NCBI RefSeq assembly: GCF_047495875.1
Contig: NC_092471.1
Span: 15,211,001 to 15,275,000, forward strand
Direction: 5' to 3'
Length of the DNA stretch: 64,000 nucleotides
Origin: Pithys albifrons albifrons
Lineage: Eukaryota; Chordata; Aves; Passeriformes; Thamnophilidae
The position numbers and the translations under genes were made by a program. Below the pieces are notes generated by a model that had not been told where the DNA came from, did not search any database, and was given only the letters and a program-made list of their open reading frames with translations. This document shows positions 1-11,872 of the stretch, piece by piece. Numbering within the stretch: the first letter of the stretch is position 1; each line of letters begins with the position of its first letter.

Positions 1-1100
1 TCAAGATTCTCTTTCCCTTATGATCCAGCTGTCAAGTGAATTCAGCCTCGATGTGTCTCTGAGCGCTCAAGGCGCATTTAATGTCAAAATCTAAGATGAG
101 TATGCAGGGAAAACATTTTCACAAGAATGCAAATATAAAATATTCTGACATTTATTCTGGGTTTTGAGAGTTTATGACACAAAATCATCAAGCCAGAGAT
201 TAAGGATTAAAGGGCTCAGAGCTGTCATGGAATAAATAGCAACATTTTGCACAGTGCTGTCCTCAGCAAAGAGTGAGTACAGAGCTGAAGTCAAGGAACA
301 AAAAAGCTGACACTTTTGCCCTGACTTTCAATGGTATCTACATAAGCTACAGGCTCTCTGGTTTATGGATGCGTTTGCACCCTCCCATAATTAACAGAAA
401 TCCAGTGTCCCCTATTGGTCATCTTTCAGTAGTTCCCAAAGTGCAGGATTCCTCCCAGCACGCTGCAGTCCCAAGAAACTGTAGGATCAGTGTGGTCTCT
501 TAAGCCATCTGTGACTCTAATCTATTTTTCCATATGAAATCATCAATATTCTGATCTACAAAGTCACAGTTGGCTTTTGTTTGCACTTCAAATAGAGCCA
601 GTAACACATTACTCAAGATCTAATTATACTGGCCTGCAAATGATGTAGAACTTGGTAATTCCTTTGGAATAAAGTAAATTTATTTACCACCCTTTTTTGC
701 CACCCAAACAAAAATTTCCCTAAGAGGATTTCTTAGGCTTGTGTTGGTTTGCTTTCACATTTAATGCTGTTCCACAACAAATTGCTGATGCAACTTCAGT
801 GATACTCAGTACCAAACACTTGTGAGGAAATAACTGACTTTTTTCAGTTTTATTAGAACTGTCTGAAACATGACTCTATACAACTTTCCAGAAACATGTA
901 TTTGTAATTGTTTTCAGTGTTCTTTATTGATATCATCATGGTCTTGATTATTTAAAAGGATGTAGGTGTCCTAGTTTGTATGATTTCCATAAGAATATAA
1001 AATGTCTTTAGACTTTCAATAATTTGGTAAAAAGATTTAAAAAAACTTGTTAAAAATAATCTGAATATTGTCTTTTCTGTTCACTTACAGGAATATTCTA

Positions 1101-1123
1101 TTGCCTCCTATTCTAGGAGGCAA
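1101..1123. repeat. Perfect inverted repeat, 10-bp arms, 3-nt loop
   Basis: The arm ttgcctccta (1101-1110) is followed by ttc and then by its exact reverse complement, taggaggcaa (1114-1123). It is seen directly. It is too short for a microRNA precursor and no function can be assigned. Confidence 0.9.
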
Positions 1124-3960
1124 ACATGAAAGACTAAAATCTCCCCAAATGAATATTTTTCAATTTTTAGCAAACTGAAAATGAAATTCTTTTGGGATAA
1201 AAGTTCTGGTCAACATTAATAGAAAAAAAGGCTTTTCTTCCTATTTTTCAGCAAAAAGTGGTATGGACTTGTTTTAAACTGCTTCTTAGTGAGATAATGC
1301 ACGTTATTTATGAAACTAAACAATCATTTCAGTTATCCAAGGAATCCTGTAGGGTTCCATCTGTGATTGTAATTGCAGTATCAAGATGTAAAAGAGAAAA
1401 TGTGACATGATTATGGATATAATTTTAAAATATTAAGAAGACAATGCAAATAAGTAAGCAGGCAGTGGAGTGGTGGTTTGGTTATACCACAACAGAATTG
1501 GTTCATAATGATTCACATATTCTTCTGTTAACAGATCTGATAAAACCAATTATTCCTTTCAGTACCACCTGTTTCTTCCCTCAGTATTGGCCCTACCAAA
1601 CCTCCAAGGTCTGTTCCATGCTCATTAGGAATAGCAAATTTTACCCTCTAGTCAACTCACACTGTTCATTCCTCTTGTTTGCAGTGTGACTCAAGCCTTA
1701 TCAGGACATACTAGTTCTCAGAAAAATGCACACTTCTAGACCACAAATAAATAATAAAGGTAAAAGTGGCACATATGAATTATTTTAGAAGCAAAAAGAT
1801 CCCATGAAGAACTGGTTCAAGTTTGCCATTAGCAGAATTCTGCCATCCTAAATCCATCCTGTACTCTAGACACTAAGGCTCAGTATTGACGATTTAGATG
1901 ACAGAATAGAAAACGCTTTGAATTTGAAAATACTAACAATTTGAGAAGGATGGCAAGCACTGCAGAGGGCAGGAGTGAAATTTGAAAGAATGTGGTGAAA
2001 TCACTAAAATAATGACTAATTCAGTGTGCACCACAAGACAGAATCATAGACATGGTTCTACAGAAGGTGATCTGAGAATTAATGGAACAAAATGGAACAC
2101 ACGACCACAGGGCCATAATGTACGGGGGACACACGTAGGCATGTTGTATATAAGATACCTGAAGTCTCTGTAATATCACTGGGGCTCAGCTGTGATACTG
2201 CATCAGTATTGGGCACAAGGTTATAGCTGAATCAACCAAAGAAAGTTTGAAAAGGAACAGAAAAAAACGAGACTTTTCCAACGAAATCTATGAAGAAAGC
2301 TGGAAAATAATGCTTTTATTTAGCTGAGAGAATACCAAGGGGAAAAATGAGTACGGACTTTAAATGACAGCTGATGTCACCAAGAGGCTGGCAAAGAGAG
2401 GAAAGCACTAGTGGGCTCTCCAGGACAGTGAGTAATGGATTTAAGTTACCACAAGGGAGACTTATCCTACATATTAAGAACATGCTGAATGGAAAGAGAA
2501 TTAAGTGCTAAAACACAACTGTTGAGAGAAGCTGGGGATTCTGCAACACTGGGCTATTTTAAACATAAGCAGGACTAATGGCTGTCAAATATTATTTAGG
2601 AAAAGCTGAATCTGTCTGGGATTAGTGAAGGAAACCAGTGATCTCCTGAGGTCACATCAATACTATTGTTATGGTCCTGTCCATCTTCAGATTTTTTTAA
2701 CAACTCTAAACCCCAGACTACACTGAATATAATGAGCTGAACTTTGAGCCAAATTACACTGATTTTAACACAGCCTGATGGAACGTTGTCACCAAACACC
2801 ACTGAGACAGTAATATATACAAATCCTTGAATAAAATGTCTGAGTTTTATTTAGAGGGAAAAGCCTTGATCAAAAGACAGTCACCCATATTTTTTATTTT
2901 AAAAATGCATGAGGTCTGTGGTGATTGTTGAAGTTTGGTTCAGTAGCTTTAAATATAACAGATTTGTGGTCCTCTCTTGCCTTTCACTGCATTCAAGAGA
3001 CAGTAAAAGACTGCTAAAAATAATGAGTTTGCCTCATAAAAGTTAGGTGCTAAAATAATAAGTTAGAGGCCATAAAAACAAATATCCCTTGGAGATTTTA
3101 TCCATCTGGACTAGAGAGAATATATAGCTACTGCAGTTATTTTGCAAACAACGTTAGCAACATTATTCTAAAGTTTTCACTTTGAATCTTAAAAACTACA
3201 ACACATATCTGTTCTGTCCCAAAGATTTTCAAACTTCAGATTTACATCTAAAACTCACAGATGTCCTTACACTGTAATGGACCAACCCAAATCACTGACT
3301 CAGGGAAAAATCTAAGCAACAGTTAAATCCATCTTTATTCAGTAAAACATTAATGTGTGCTTAACTTTAATAATGTTTACATTTAGAACAGATTCTGTTT
3401 TGCTCCCCAGAACTTTCACATATGCTCAGTAATGAATTTAAATTCCTATCATTAATATGAAAGAGGCCCCTAAAAGGGATCAATCTTGAAATATCCTCAA
3501 ATGTGGAATTACTGGGGATCTGGGATATAAAGATAGGTGTGAAGATCAAGCACTGGCATGAAACACTGTGTTACTCATTAACAGCTGCAAGCAGTGGTTA
3601 TGTCCATACCTAATTTGAAGCTATTATGGATAAAGAATAAATAAGTTAATTATGAAGAAGGAGCCATCACTTCATGACTATCTTCTTGGTACTTCTTGGT
3701 ACTAACAACTTTGTACTCTGCAATAGTCAGCAGAGATGTGGAGTGACAAGCTTGTTCCCCAGAGCAAGGGAGGTTGGCAGCATGATGTGTAGTGCTCCCA
3801 GGGTAACCAGGAACCAAGTGAAAACCTCCAGACCTGCTGGGAGGAGTGTCACTGACTCCAGCTCTGTGACAACTAATGTATATGCTCAGCTGGAAGTAAA
3901 GTCACAGAGCTAAAACAGGAACACTTGTAGCAAATTATATCAAATTCAAGTCCTAGCAAT

Positions 3961-4032
3961 TTTTTTTTCTTTTTATCACTAGGGAGGGCTACAGACTTTA
4001 ATGCATTCCATTTTTATTTTCTTTTTTTTTTT
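3961..4032. repeat. T-rich low-complexity runs
   Basis: Two T-rich stretches (3961-3976 and 4011-4032) flank a short mixed segment. They read as ordinary low-complexity DNA. No retroposed body with target-site duplications is visible next to them. Confidence 0.7.
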
Positions 4033-7000
4033 CCTCCCTTACTGGCCATTATAAAGAGGGCAATTATTGTGTTTGGAATGATTGCTGAAGAAAGGAAAGG
4101 CATGATCTGGATCACAAATGAACATGTTCTCAAATGCTCTACTGACTTTGGGTTTATTGGCACAGGACCAGTGTCAAGGAACATAAATAGAAATACAAAG
4201 GTTCAAGTGATTTCTGGCTTGTAGAATAGAGAGGCTCATGAATTTACAAGACTTGGGTGACCACTCAGAAAATTCCTTAATGGTGGTATAAATGTCTACT
4301 CTTGAGTGCCAGGGATAGAGGTTTAATACAGTCTTGGCATCATATGCAGGTTGAAAGCCAGCAGATCATTAATCACCTTTTCTTCATCCTTTTTAGTTAA
4401 ACATCCCATCATATTTCTTTCTTTGCTCTTATTCCCACCCATGCCTGTTCAGCTGATCATACCTCCTAACCTCTCCTCCATAGTTTCTTCTAGAATGTTC
4501 TCACTGTGCCCAAAACAAGTCTTCTCCACTTAACTGCAAGATCTTCTTACCCTTCTTAAGACCCACAAATCCTTCTTAAGGCCCACCTCTGTTCTTAGAG
4601 TAAATCACATTGACATACACAGAAATAGTTTGAGCTCTCAGCTAAAACTTGATCTTAAATTCAGTTAAATTCACTTGTTCCTAAGTTCAAAACAAGGCTC
4701 CTCATTCTTGCTGAAGGCACAACAGGTGTCACAGCAAACAAACACCGTATCTGTCAAATAAACCAAACCCCTCTGGATGATAACACTAAATGTGCAATGA
4801 TAGAATCATCTCAGTGGAATTCCCAAAGGGACAGACTTTTGAACAATACACACACCATGGAGTGAATTTTTCTCACCAGTCCTATTTTACAATGTAGAGA
4901 GACCAATGTGATACCAGGAATTCCCCTTAATTCATAAGGTGATGCTGAGAAAGAGATGTCCAAAGGTACATTTAGTCTAAAACACAGCACGCTGCTTTGC
5001 AAGATCTTTAGTCTACCTACCCTTCTCTATAATCTTATGGTTTAAAGATCTCAAAAGTATGATAGAGGTGAAGAATGACTGATTCAAAAATATAGAGAGA
5101 TTTTAGGTGAAAGAAAGACACTATGGAAAGACAGCAGTGTTCTATAAAATATGGTGTGAATTATGGCTGTAATATGAAATTGGTCTATATTATCTAGTTC
5201 TGAATCGAAGAGCAGAGTAGAATTAGGTGGTAATGTTCTGATTTTTCGAATGCTCTCAAGAATTAACATTTGATTCACAGTCAGTCAGCCAGCCAACTAC
5301 CCTTTGGGCGCCTGAACCCATCTCAGCTGGAATATATATTATCCCTGTTCAACTATTGCTTAGTGCAGTAAATCTCTTGGTACCTGTGACTGAGTTTGTA
5401 AAATCCCATGGGGCCTACATTTCAGCATTTGAGAAAGCCTGGACTTCCTCAAGCCTTTAGGCCACTGTAAAGCTCTCATTTCACCTTACTGGTAAGCACC
5501 AATGGGACTCACAGAAGAGCTACTTCCTCCTCCAGTGCTCTCTGCAGGGCCAGAGGCTCTTGGCATGTTTCATATCTCTTAACTACAGATGCAAAGGAGA
5601 GGCCTGTTTGCCCCATAAGTCAATTGGTCCAGTAATCTGAGTACCTCTGTGACTGCTTTGGGCGGGGGCAATGCTGCACCTTTGTCCTTCCTGGGAGCTG
5701 TCAAGAGAATACCCTAAATTGTGAGCCACTAAACTTTGTGGAATGCATATTTCACCATCTCTCATGTTGAAACTGGTCTTTCAGCATAAAATTGCATATT
5801 TTTCATGTTAGGAATGAGATTTTTAATTTACCAAACCTGCAGGTCAAAGAATTATTCTTCCTCATTCTCAGTCCATAAATATTTATGAATTATATTCAAA
5901 GCAGAATAGTAACTTTTACAGCAAAAAGTCAATCCCTTGAATCCCATAATGATGGGATGTTCAAACATTCCCCTTAGAGCTGGAAATCTGGGACTTAAAA
6001 TTCTGCTCTTTGTCAGCTTGAAAACGTCCTCCTAATCAACACCTTCCACTTCTCAGAGGAGCAATTCAGCCCCTAAACTCACAGAGAGAAAATAACTTCA
6101 ACTGCATTTTTCTTTTCAAAATGGCTGGAGAATTAATGGAAACATGGTGAGAAAGTTACTTCGTTCAATGGAATGTTTCCAGTGGTTGCACAGCCTAGAA
6201 GTTTCCTCAATGAACAAAGTTGTGTGGGCACCTTCCCTAGAAGAGCAGAGGATCACATCTGCCAACCTTCTCAGAGTGCTTTAAGTTGCCTGTGAAATGT
6301 AACTTAAAGGAAAGACAGGATTAGTCTCTTGTGGTACCTATATTGAAACCAGTGATGTCAACCCAACCGAATGTCCCTCTGCTTCAGTGACCACTAATGA
6401 AGAAATGAGAGAGGAAGAAGTTCTTTAACATACTCCAATTTGTGAAGGAGCATGTGGAAGTGTGAATGGATATTCCTTCTTGGAAATGCTAAAGCCTGTA
6501 TAAGTTTTTTGGTGGTTGTATAAAAAGTTTCAAGATGATGATGTCTTAGACTGTCAGTCTTTTAATCAGTCATTGAAGGAGTTTACAAATAGGCTGTAAG
6601 CACAAATGTTTATGTAAAATAAACCATAATCCTGTCTTTACTTGGCTAAGTTGTAACTGAATTTAAATTTGATTGCATTTTTGTGCAACTTTTATTCTTC
6701 TGGCTCTGATTAGGATCAGAATCAGAAATTACAAAATATCTGAGCAAATCATAACTGAATATTTCTAAAGTAAAAAGGAAGAGAAGAACCTCCTATTCCT
6801 TAGCATCCTACCTCACTGTGTAGATAATAAATCTACAGGTAGGTCCTGGAAATTCAGGTAAATATGACTGCCTGAATTTAGTGATTACTAATTTAAAATA
6901 CACAGCCTCAGTCAAGTGATTAATCCGAGAATATTGTATTCTCAAGGTTTTTCAAATTATTTGCTGCTAATTTTATTTGCTGCAAAATCTATCACCATCC

Positions 7001-7270
7001 TGGATATGAATCATTCATAAACTGTTTCAAAGATCAACAAATGCATTTCCTATCAATAAATATTTGCCAGATAGTCTGGGTATATAATTTTCCTTCTCTT
7101 TGCTTTTCTTTGACCACTTACTATCAAAGTAGTCATTTTTCATGATTTCTGACATATTTGGTGGGCTAAATCACACAGATTTATTTCTTCTCCTTGACAG
7201 TGTGACTGAGGCTTGGGGAAAATGAAAAAAGAAATATATGAGAATTGCAAATTAGGAAAAAAAGCCTCTA

Positions 7271-7322
7271 GGATCATGGAATCTGCCATTCTGGAAAAAA
7301 CTATCTTGCATATAGTCCAATA
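7271..7322 (-). mobile_element. Possible very old CR1 3' tail remnant
   Basis: Read on the minus strand, this stretch starts with ttggacta and then has a TTTTTTCCA run and a final attccatgat. That order resembles the 3' tail of avian CR1 LINEs (ttggactagatgat, then a ccttttccaac-type block, then attctatgat). The match is short and diverged and there is no CR1 body upstream, so this is a tentative call; chance similarity is possible. Confidence 0.35.
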
Positions 7323-10300
7323 CTTTGCATCTGACAGCTTTCAGTACTGGATCCTTCAAAAGAAGGCAGAAGAAATCTAAAACTTCAAAGAGAAACTAAT
7401 CAAGACAACTCACATAGTTCTTTGCCTGAACTCTGACAGGTAAAGGTTGGTTAATATGTACAAAACAGAAGCTTTCAGATGTTTTCATCATTATTAATTC
7501 TATCTATGATTATCTCTGATACTCTTATACATGTCAATTTGCTTTCCATTTGATTTTTTATCTTTCAAAATAGCTAATGACAATGTAGCTTTGATGGCAC
7601 AAATGCTTAGTTAAACAGTTGTTTGCAAAGCTTTCAGGATCAATACATTCAGCAACATAGAAAAGCTGTCAAAATGTGTGTCTAAAAGTACTAGGAAAAC
7701 ACTTCATATTTCTAATCATGACTTTGAAATTTTGAACTCTGAATTCTGGTTTAGTTTTCTGTTCATTTTTTAAGGAGACACAAAATTGCTTTATGGATTA
7801 TTTGGGGGAGAAGAGTTAACACACATATGAGATTTGTTAACCTTCAGCCCGTGGTATTTTACCATGGAAATCATGAAGCACTCTTGGGCTCAGATTCCAA
7901 ATAATCTGAGTAAAAGGATTTTCACTAAGATTTACTGTGATTCTTATTCCCTTCTAATATTAGTCATGAAAAAATGTAGGCATTTAGGCAAAACCCAGTT
8001 ATTTAGGTGACAGTTTGGGACAATGCAGAGATGGGCTGATTTTAGAGTCCACCTGAAAACAACTGCCTATGACTGGGATGAATCACTCCTGTCTTAGACA
8101 CTTGACTTAGACATCCTAGACACTCTAGACAATCTACTTCATCTTTTTCTGTGCTCATGAGCTAAATGTTGTGGATTGCTGAGCACACTCATCTTCCTGT
8201 ACAGACAACAGGAGTTAAGAGCACACAACTCTGCCCAGGAGCAGCTTGGTTCCTCTCAGACTGAAGTTTTAAGGAAGAGAATTCTCTTTTAGCAATAACC
8301 TGGCAGCAGTTTGTTGAAAAGTGGAAACACTGGGAGATAGATGTTTCTATATTCCCATTAGTATCACTGATCAAAGATTTATAAAAGTCAGCATTAAGTT
8401 CTTTTGAAATCTCACTCCCAGGAGCAGAGTTCAGAACAATTCCACTCCATCTTATCAGTAGGTTTTACAATAAGACCCTTATTAGATTGCAATTGATTCT
8501 CAGTAATCTATTCATTCTTAGTCAAATTAAAACAACCTTTATTGTAATGCCACAGTTCATGCTGTTACAATTAATGTGGTGTGTGAGCATTTCTATTATG
8601 AAAATCCTTTCTTCCCTGCCTTGGTTTATAGCTCAAGCATAAAGAACTCACATGGCCCTGAAACCTGTCATACAAAGTCTCAGTCCAGGCAAGAATGTTA
8701 TTATCTGAAAAATAAAATAGTAGAAAAATAATTTCACTGTTTTTCCCTTGCAGTTTTATAATGAGGTGAGAGAAATTGGAAATGTACCATGGAGTTGACC
8801 ACTTGCCCCATCAGATTAGCATTTTTTAATTGCAGATGACTAAATAATAAATGTGAGGACCTGGGAAGCACATAATCTGTTTTGTCTTGACTATTTTCAT
8901 TGTATATGGTACAAGGATACAAACTGAAGACATGAACCCATGTGGATCCCATTCCTTTAATGTATCTTTACTTTCAAGAAGAACAGAAATCCTTAATTTT
9001 CTGAACATGGAAAATAGTCACAGGGAAATGCAGGAACTGCAGACACATCCTGGTGTTGCACAGACTGTGAGCTCTCACCACATGGTCAGGGACAGTCTGA
9101 CCCAGAGGGAGCTTCAATAAAGCAAGAAAAGAAGCTGTGTGTGATATAAAGTCAGGTGAACACAAATATGCTGGGAAACAGTCATGAAACTGCAGCTGTC
9201 CAGATAAAGGATAGACTAAAACATAACTTTTATTCTCTGCGTCTGGTATTTATCCTGGATTCATGCTTTGGGCTATATTTTTAACTCAGTGTTAATGGAA
9301 GTAGCACAAAACTCAATGCTTGGCAGAGAGAATGCACTCCTACATCTTCTTTGTGGGCTTAGTGATGCATGCACTAATCTGTGTAGCATTGATTTACAAA
9401 TGCAAGAGATACAGTGAGCCCAAATTCCAGGCTAAGGCAGACTTCCCTACAATTGCTTCCTAGTTCTAAAGCAAGCTGCCAGTCTTTCCTTGAGAAGTGC
9501 AGGCACAGTTCCTTGAGCACTGAAAGCTGTGGTAAGCAAACATTGCTACTCAAAGCCCTCATATACCACCAAACCCATCCCTTCACTTCAGCCAGAAGAG
9601 ATGGCCATGTAGCTGCTCAGGGAACTGATCCCAGTTACAACTCACCTGGCAAAATAAAGACACGTCGGTTCCCAGACTTGGGTGGGGTTTTTGTATTACT
9701 ACATGGATGACATTGGTATAAACAAAAGGTAGTGGCTGGAATGAACAAGTGGGGATAACATTTCCTTCTCTGGCAGCATGGAAGGACTTGGCTAACTTAA
9801 AGTTTGTTCTATGTTAAAGAGAGTTTTCAGAACCTGCTTCTTATGCAGCTTCAACTTCCCCTTTGCCAACAGAGCACAGCAGTACAAAATGACACCAAGG
9901 CACTCCAGCAGCCACCTGTACTCAAAACATGTTTGCTCCAGCTAGTAGATGCAGCTACTCTTGGTCCTGTGGAACTGATGCTAGAAAGCCTGATTTGCTT
10001 AAAAATGCTTTTAAACAGAAATTAGATAGCAAGTTAATAGGGAAACAGAAAAAAAAAGCAAAACTCAATGTGGTCATTTATCCTAAGGTCTTTTACTTCA
10101 ACACATACAGTTCCTTTTCTCTACACCTTTAAACACCAATCCTTACCTCTATTCCTCTTCCCATTTACCTGAGATGAAGGGTTTGAGGGAAAACAGAAAT
10201 CAAAACCAAAATGGTGGGTCATTAGTAACTCAGGCCAAATTCCTGATGATTTGGCAACACGTTCCATGTGTTGTCCTGGCACTACTGAGGGATCACTGGA

Positions 10301-10434
10301 AAAGTGCTGAAGCCAGAGAAGATTCTTAACCAGAGTTGCCACCAGGAAAACATGTGGAAACTGCTTTCCCCAAGGTATCATTTTTCTGTGAACTTTTCTG
10401 TATGGATCTTTTCTCCCCTATGTCTATTCAGACT
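7323..10434. other. Unique AT-rich non-coding DNA
   Basis: No gene recognised. There is a cluster of short overlapping open frames at 8734-9165 on both strands and others at 9374-9710 and 9804-10545, all under 100 codons and without recognisable motifs. Around 8095-8131 the hexamer TAGACA occurs four times at 9-13 bp spacing, a decayed tandem motif. The last part (10121-10434) runs up to the LTR and shows no retroviral coding remnant. Confidence 0.7.
8095..8131. repeat. Short decayed TAGACA tandem motif
   Basis: TAGACA occurs at 8095, 8108, 8117 and 8126. The spacing is irregular (13, 9 and 9 bp) and the intervening bases differ, so it is a weak old repeat with no evident role. Confidence 0.6.
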
Positions 10435-11038
10435 TGTCTTGGTTTGGCAAACTGCCAACTGCCCAAGTACAGAGTTAGAGCTTCTTTCCCTCACAGAGAA
10501 AAGGGAGGAAAGGGAAAAAAAACTCTCCAACTAGGTTTATGCTGAACTAACTATATATATCTATTTATATAGAAAAGAGAAAATTAATAGAGACTACAAT
10601 ATAACATACACACAAGCTAGAAAAAGCAAGAAATAACTTCCCACTCCCCAGTAAACACACAAATTTCACTATTCAACTACAAATTATTCTAGAGAAATTA
10701 ATTCCTTAGAGACAGACTTAAGCAGAGAGAAAAACTTCTTAGTTTTACTTCCCTAAGATAACATGGTGGTGAGGCGGTGCTGGGCCTGGTCCTCCCCATC
10801 CCTCCTGGGACAGCACAGCACGTCCTCCCAGGACCACAGCTGTGAAACAACTGACCAAGCCACTCCCACAGCGGCTCTTACCCCTTTGGAGATGATGTTG
10901 TAACATGGCATGGAATACAATACTATTGGGTAGAAGAAATCAGCTGTCAGCTCAGCCCAGCTCAAGTCAGCCGACAGCCTCAGGCCTACCCTGAAATTTA
11001 AACCCTAAATTTAGGCCTAACTAGATAAACCCATAACA
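10435..11038 (-). mobile_element. Solo LTR of an avian endogenous retrovirus
   Basis: On the minus strand the element opens with TGTTATGGGTTTATC and closes with CAAACCAAGACA, giving the TG...CA ends typical of retroviral LTRs over about 604 bp. Inside, reading leftward, there is a GC-richer part (about 10980 down to 10760), a TATA-like tatataaataga near 10560-10572, and then a short region before the terminus. This matches the U3-promoter-R-U5 layout and the style of LTRs I associate with passerine ERVs; the family name is not certain. There is no partner LTR, primer-binding site or gag/pol/env remnant within several kb, so it is best read as a solo LTR left by LTR-LTR recombination. The minus-strand open frame at 10753-10965 lies wholly inside it and is not a gene. 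Target-site duplication is not clear next to the TG/CA ends; see findings. Confidence 0.8.
10560..10572 (-). promoter_or_regulatory. TATA-like box inside the LTR
   Basis: On the minus strand the sequence reads tatataaataga, a good TATA-box match, about 125-140 bp before the LTR 3' end. That is a plausible place for the U3 core promoter. The surrounding DNA is an AT dinucleotide run, so the motif could have arisen from low complexity. Confidence 0.45.
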
Positions 11039-11840
11039 CTATTGATTCCTTGAATTTTGCTCAGTACTCTCAGACTTACTGTTCTTTGGGAAATCATGTT
11101 CTGAAATACCAGAATTCCCATTAGAAATGTCAAAAATTCTTGATATAATTGTATAAAAACTGTTTGTTTCACGAAATTGGAAATACTTTTCTAACATGAG
11201 AGGGTACTTACATCACATTCAGATGTCAGGATTGTCTCGGGAATCTCCTGGAGTTGAGGGATCCTGGTTATTCTGTTGTCCTTCGTCCTTACTGCAAAAT
11301 CATTTCCTAAGTACAGAAGCCAAAAGTGTCATTTAAACAGAGCAAACCAATTTAAGTATTAAATATTAGAATAGTTTGAGGAGCCAACTTCAATGTCATA
11401 GAGTATGTACAGAGGAACAGCAATTGATTTAAGGTGGGAATAGTCTCCATGTTCAAAGAAAAGGAGGGAACTTGCGTGTGTTCCCCACTCCTGCAGTGGC
11501 AGAAAAACAATATTCCAACAAGTTATAACTTTCTTTTTTTAATTTTTTTAAACTTTTTTTATTCCCTCTGGGTTAATCCTTCACACCAAGGTTGAACTGC
11601 ATTTTCCAAACTGTCAGACATCACCTGTGCAAGTATGACTTTTTCTTATAAAAAGATTCTCTGTAGAACTTTAAATACACACACTCAGAAACAGTTTAGG
11701 GTCCAATCCAGAAGTAATTAGGAGTGATTAAAAATTTGCTATCCATTCTAACAGGAGCTGCATTGTTCTGTTGGGACTAGATCTTGACACACATCTACAT
11801 CAAGTTTGCTGACATTTATTCAAACCTGTATGCTGATTAT

Positions 11841-11872
11841 AAAAAAAGAAAGAAAAAAAAGAAAAAGAAAAA
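11841..11872 (+). repeat. A/G purine run
   Basis: A 32-bp run made only of A with interspersed G on the plus strand. It is simple low-complexity sequence; no retroposon body is visible beside it. Confidence 0.85.

Larger units (their letters stand above)
1..7270. other. Unique AT-rich non-coding DNA
   Basis: I see no gene here. The reading frames are all under 82 codons, show no recognisable domain and lie in AT-rich sequence full of stops. Small items are two T-rich runs near 3961-3976 and 4011-4032, a perfect hairpin at 1101-1123, a short decayed duplication of a CCTTCTTAAG-type motif near 4547-4588, and an imperfect inverted repeat near 6150-6225. Nothing suggests exons, although single short exons cannot be excluded without alignment. 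Confidence 0.75.

Noticed and set aside
6148..6225. Imperfect inverted repeat around GTTCAATG / CATTGAAC-type motifs
   Set aside because: Arms are short with several mismatches and a long spacer; no target-site duplication or transposase remnant suggests a DNA transposon.
9650..9705. AATAAAG followed by a GC-containing stretch, like an LTR poly(A) region
   Set aside because: No upstream TATA box, no terminal TG or CA repeats and no second copy were seen.
10753..10965. 70-codon minus-strand frame
   Set aside because: It is contained in the LTR upstream of its promoter-like motif and has no retroviral or host protein features.
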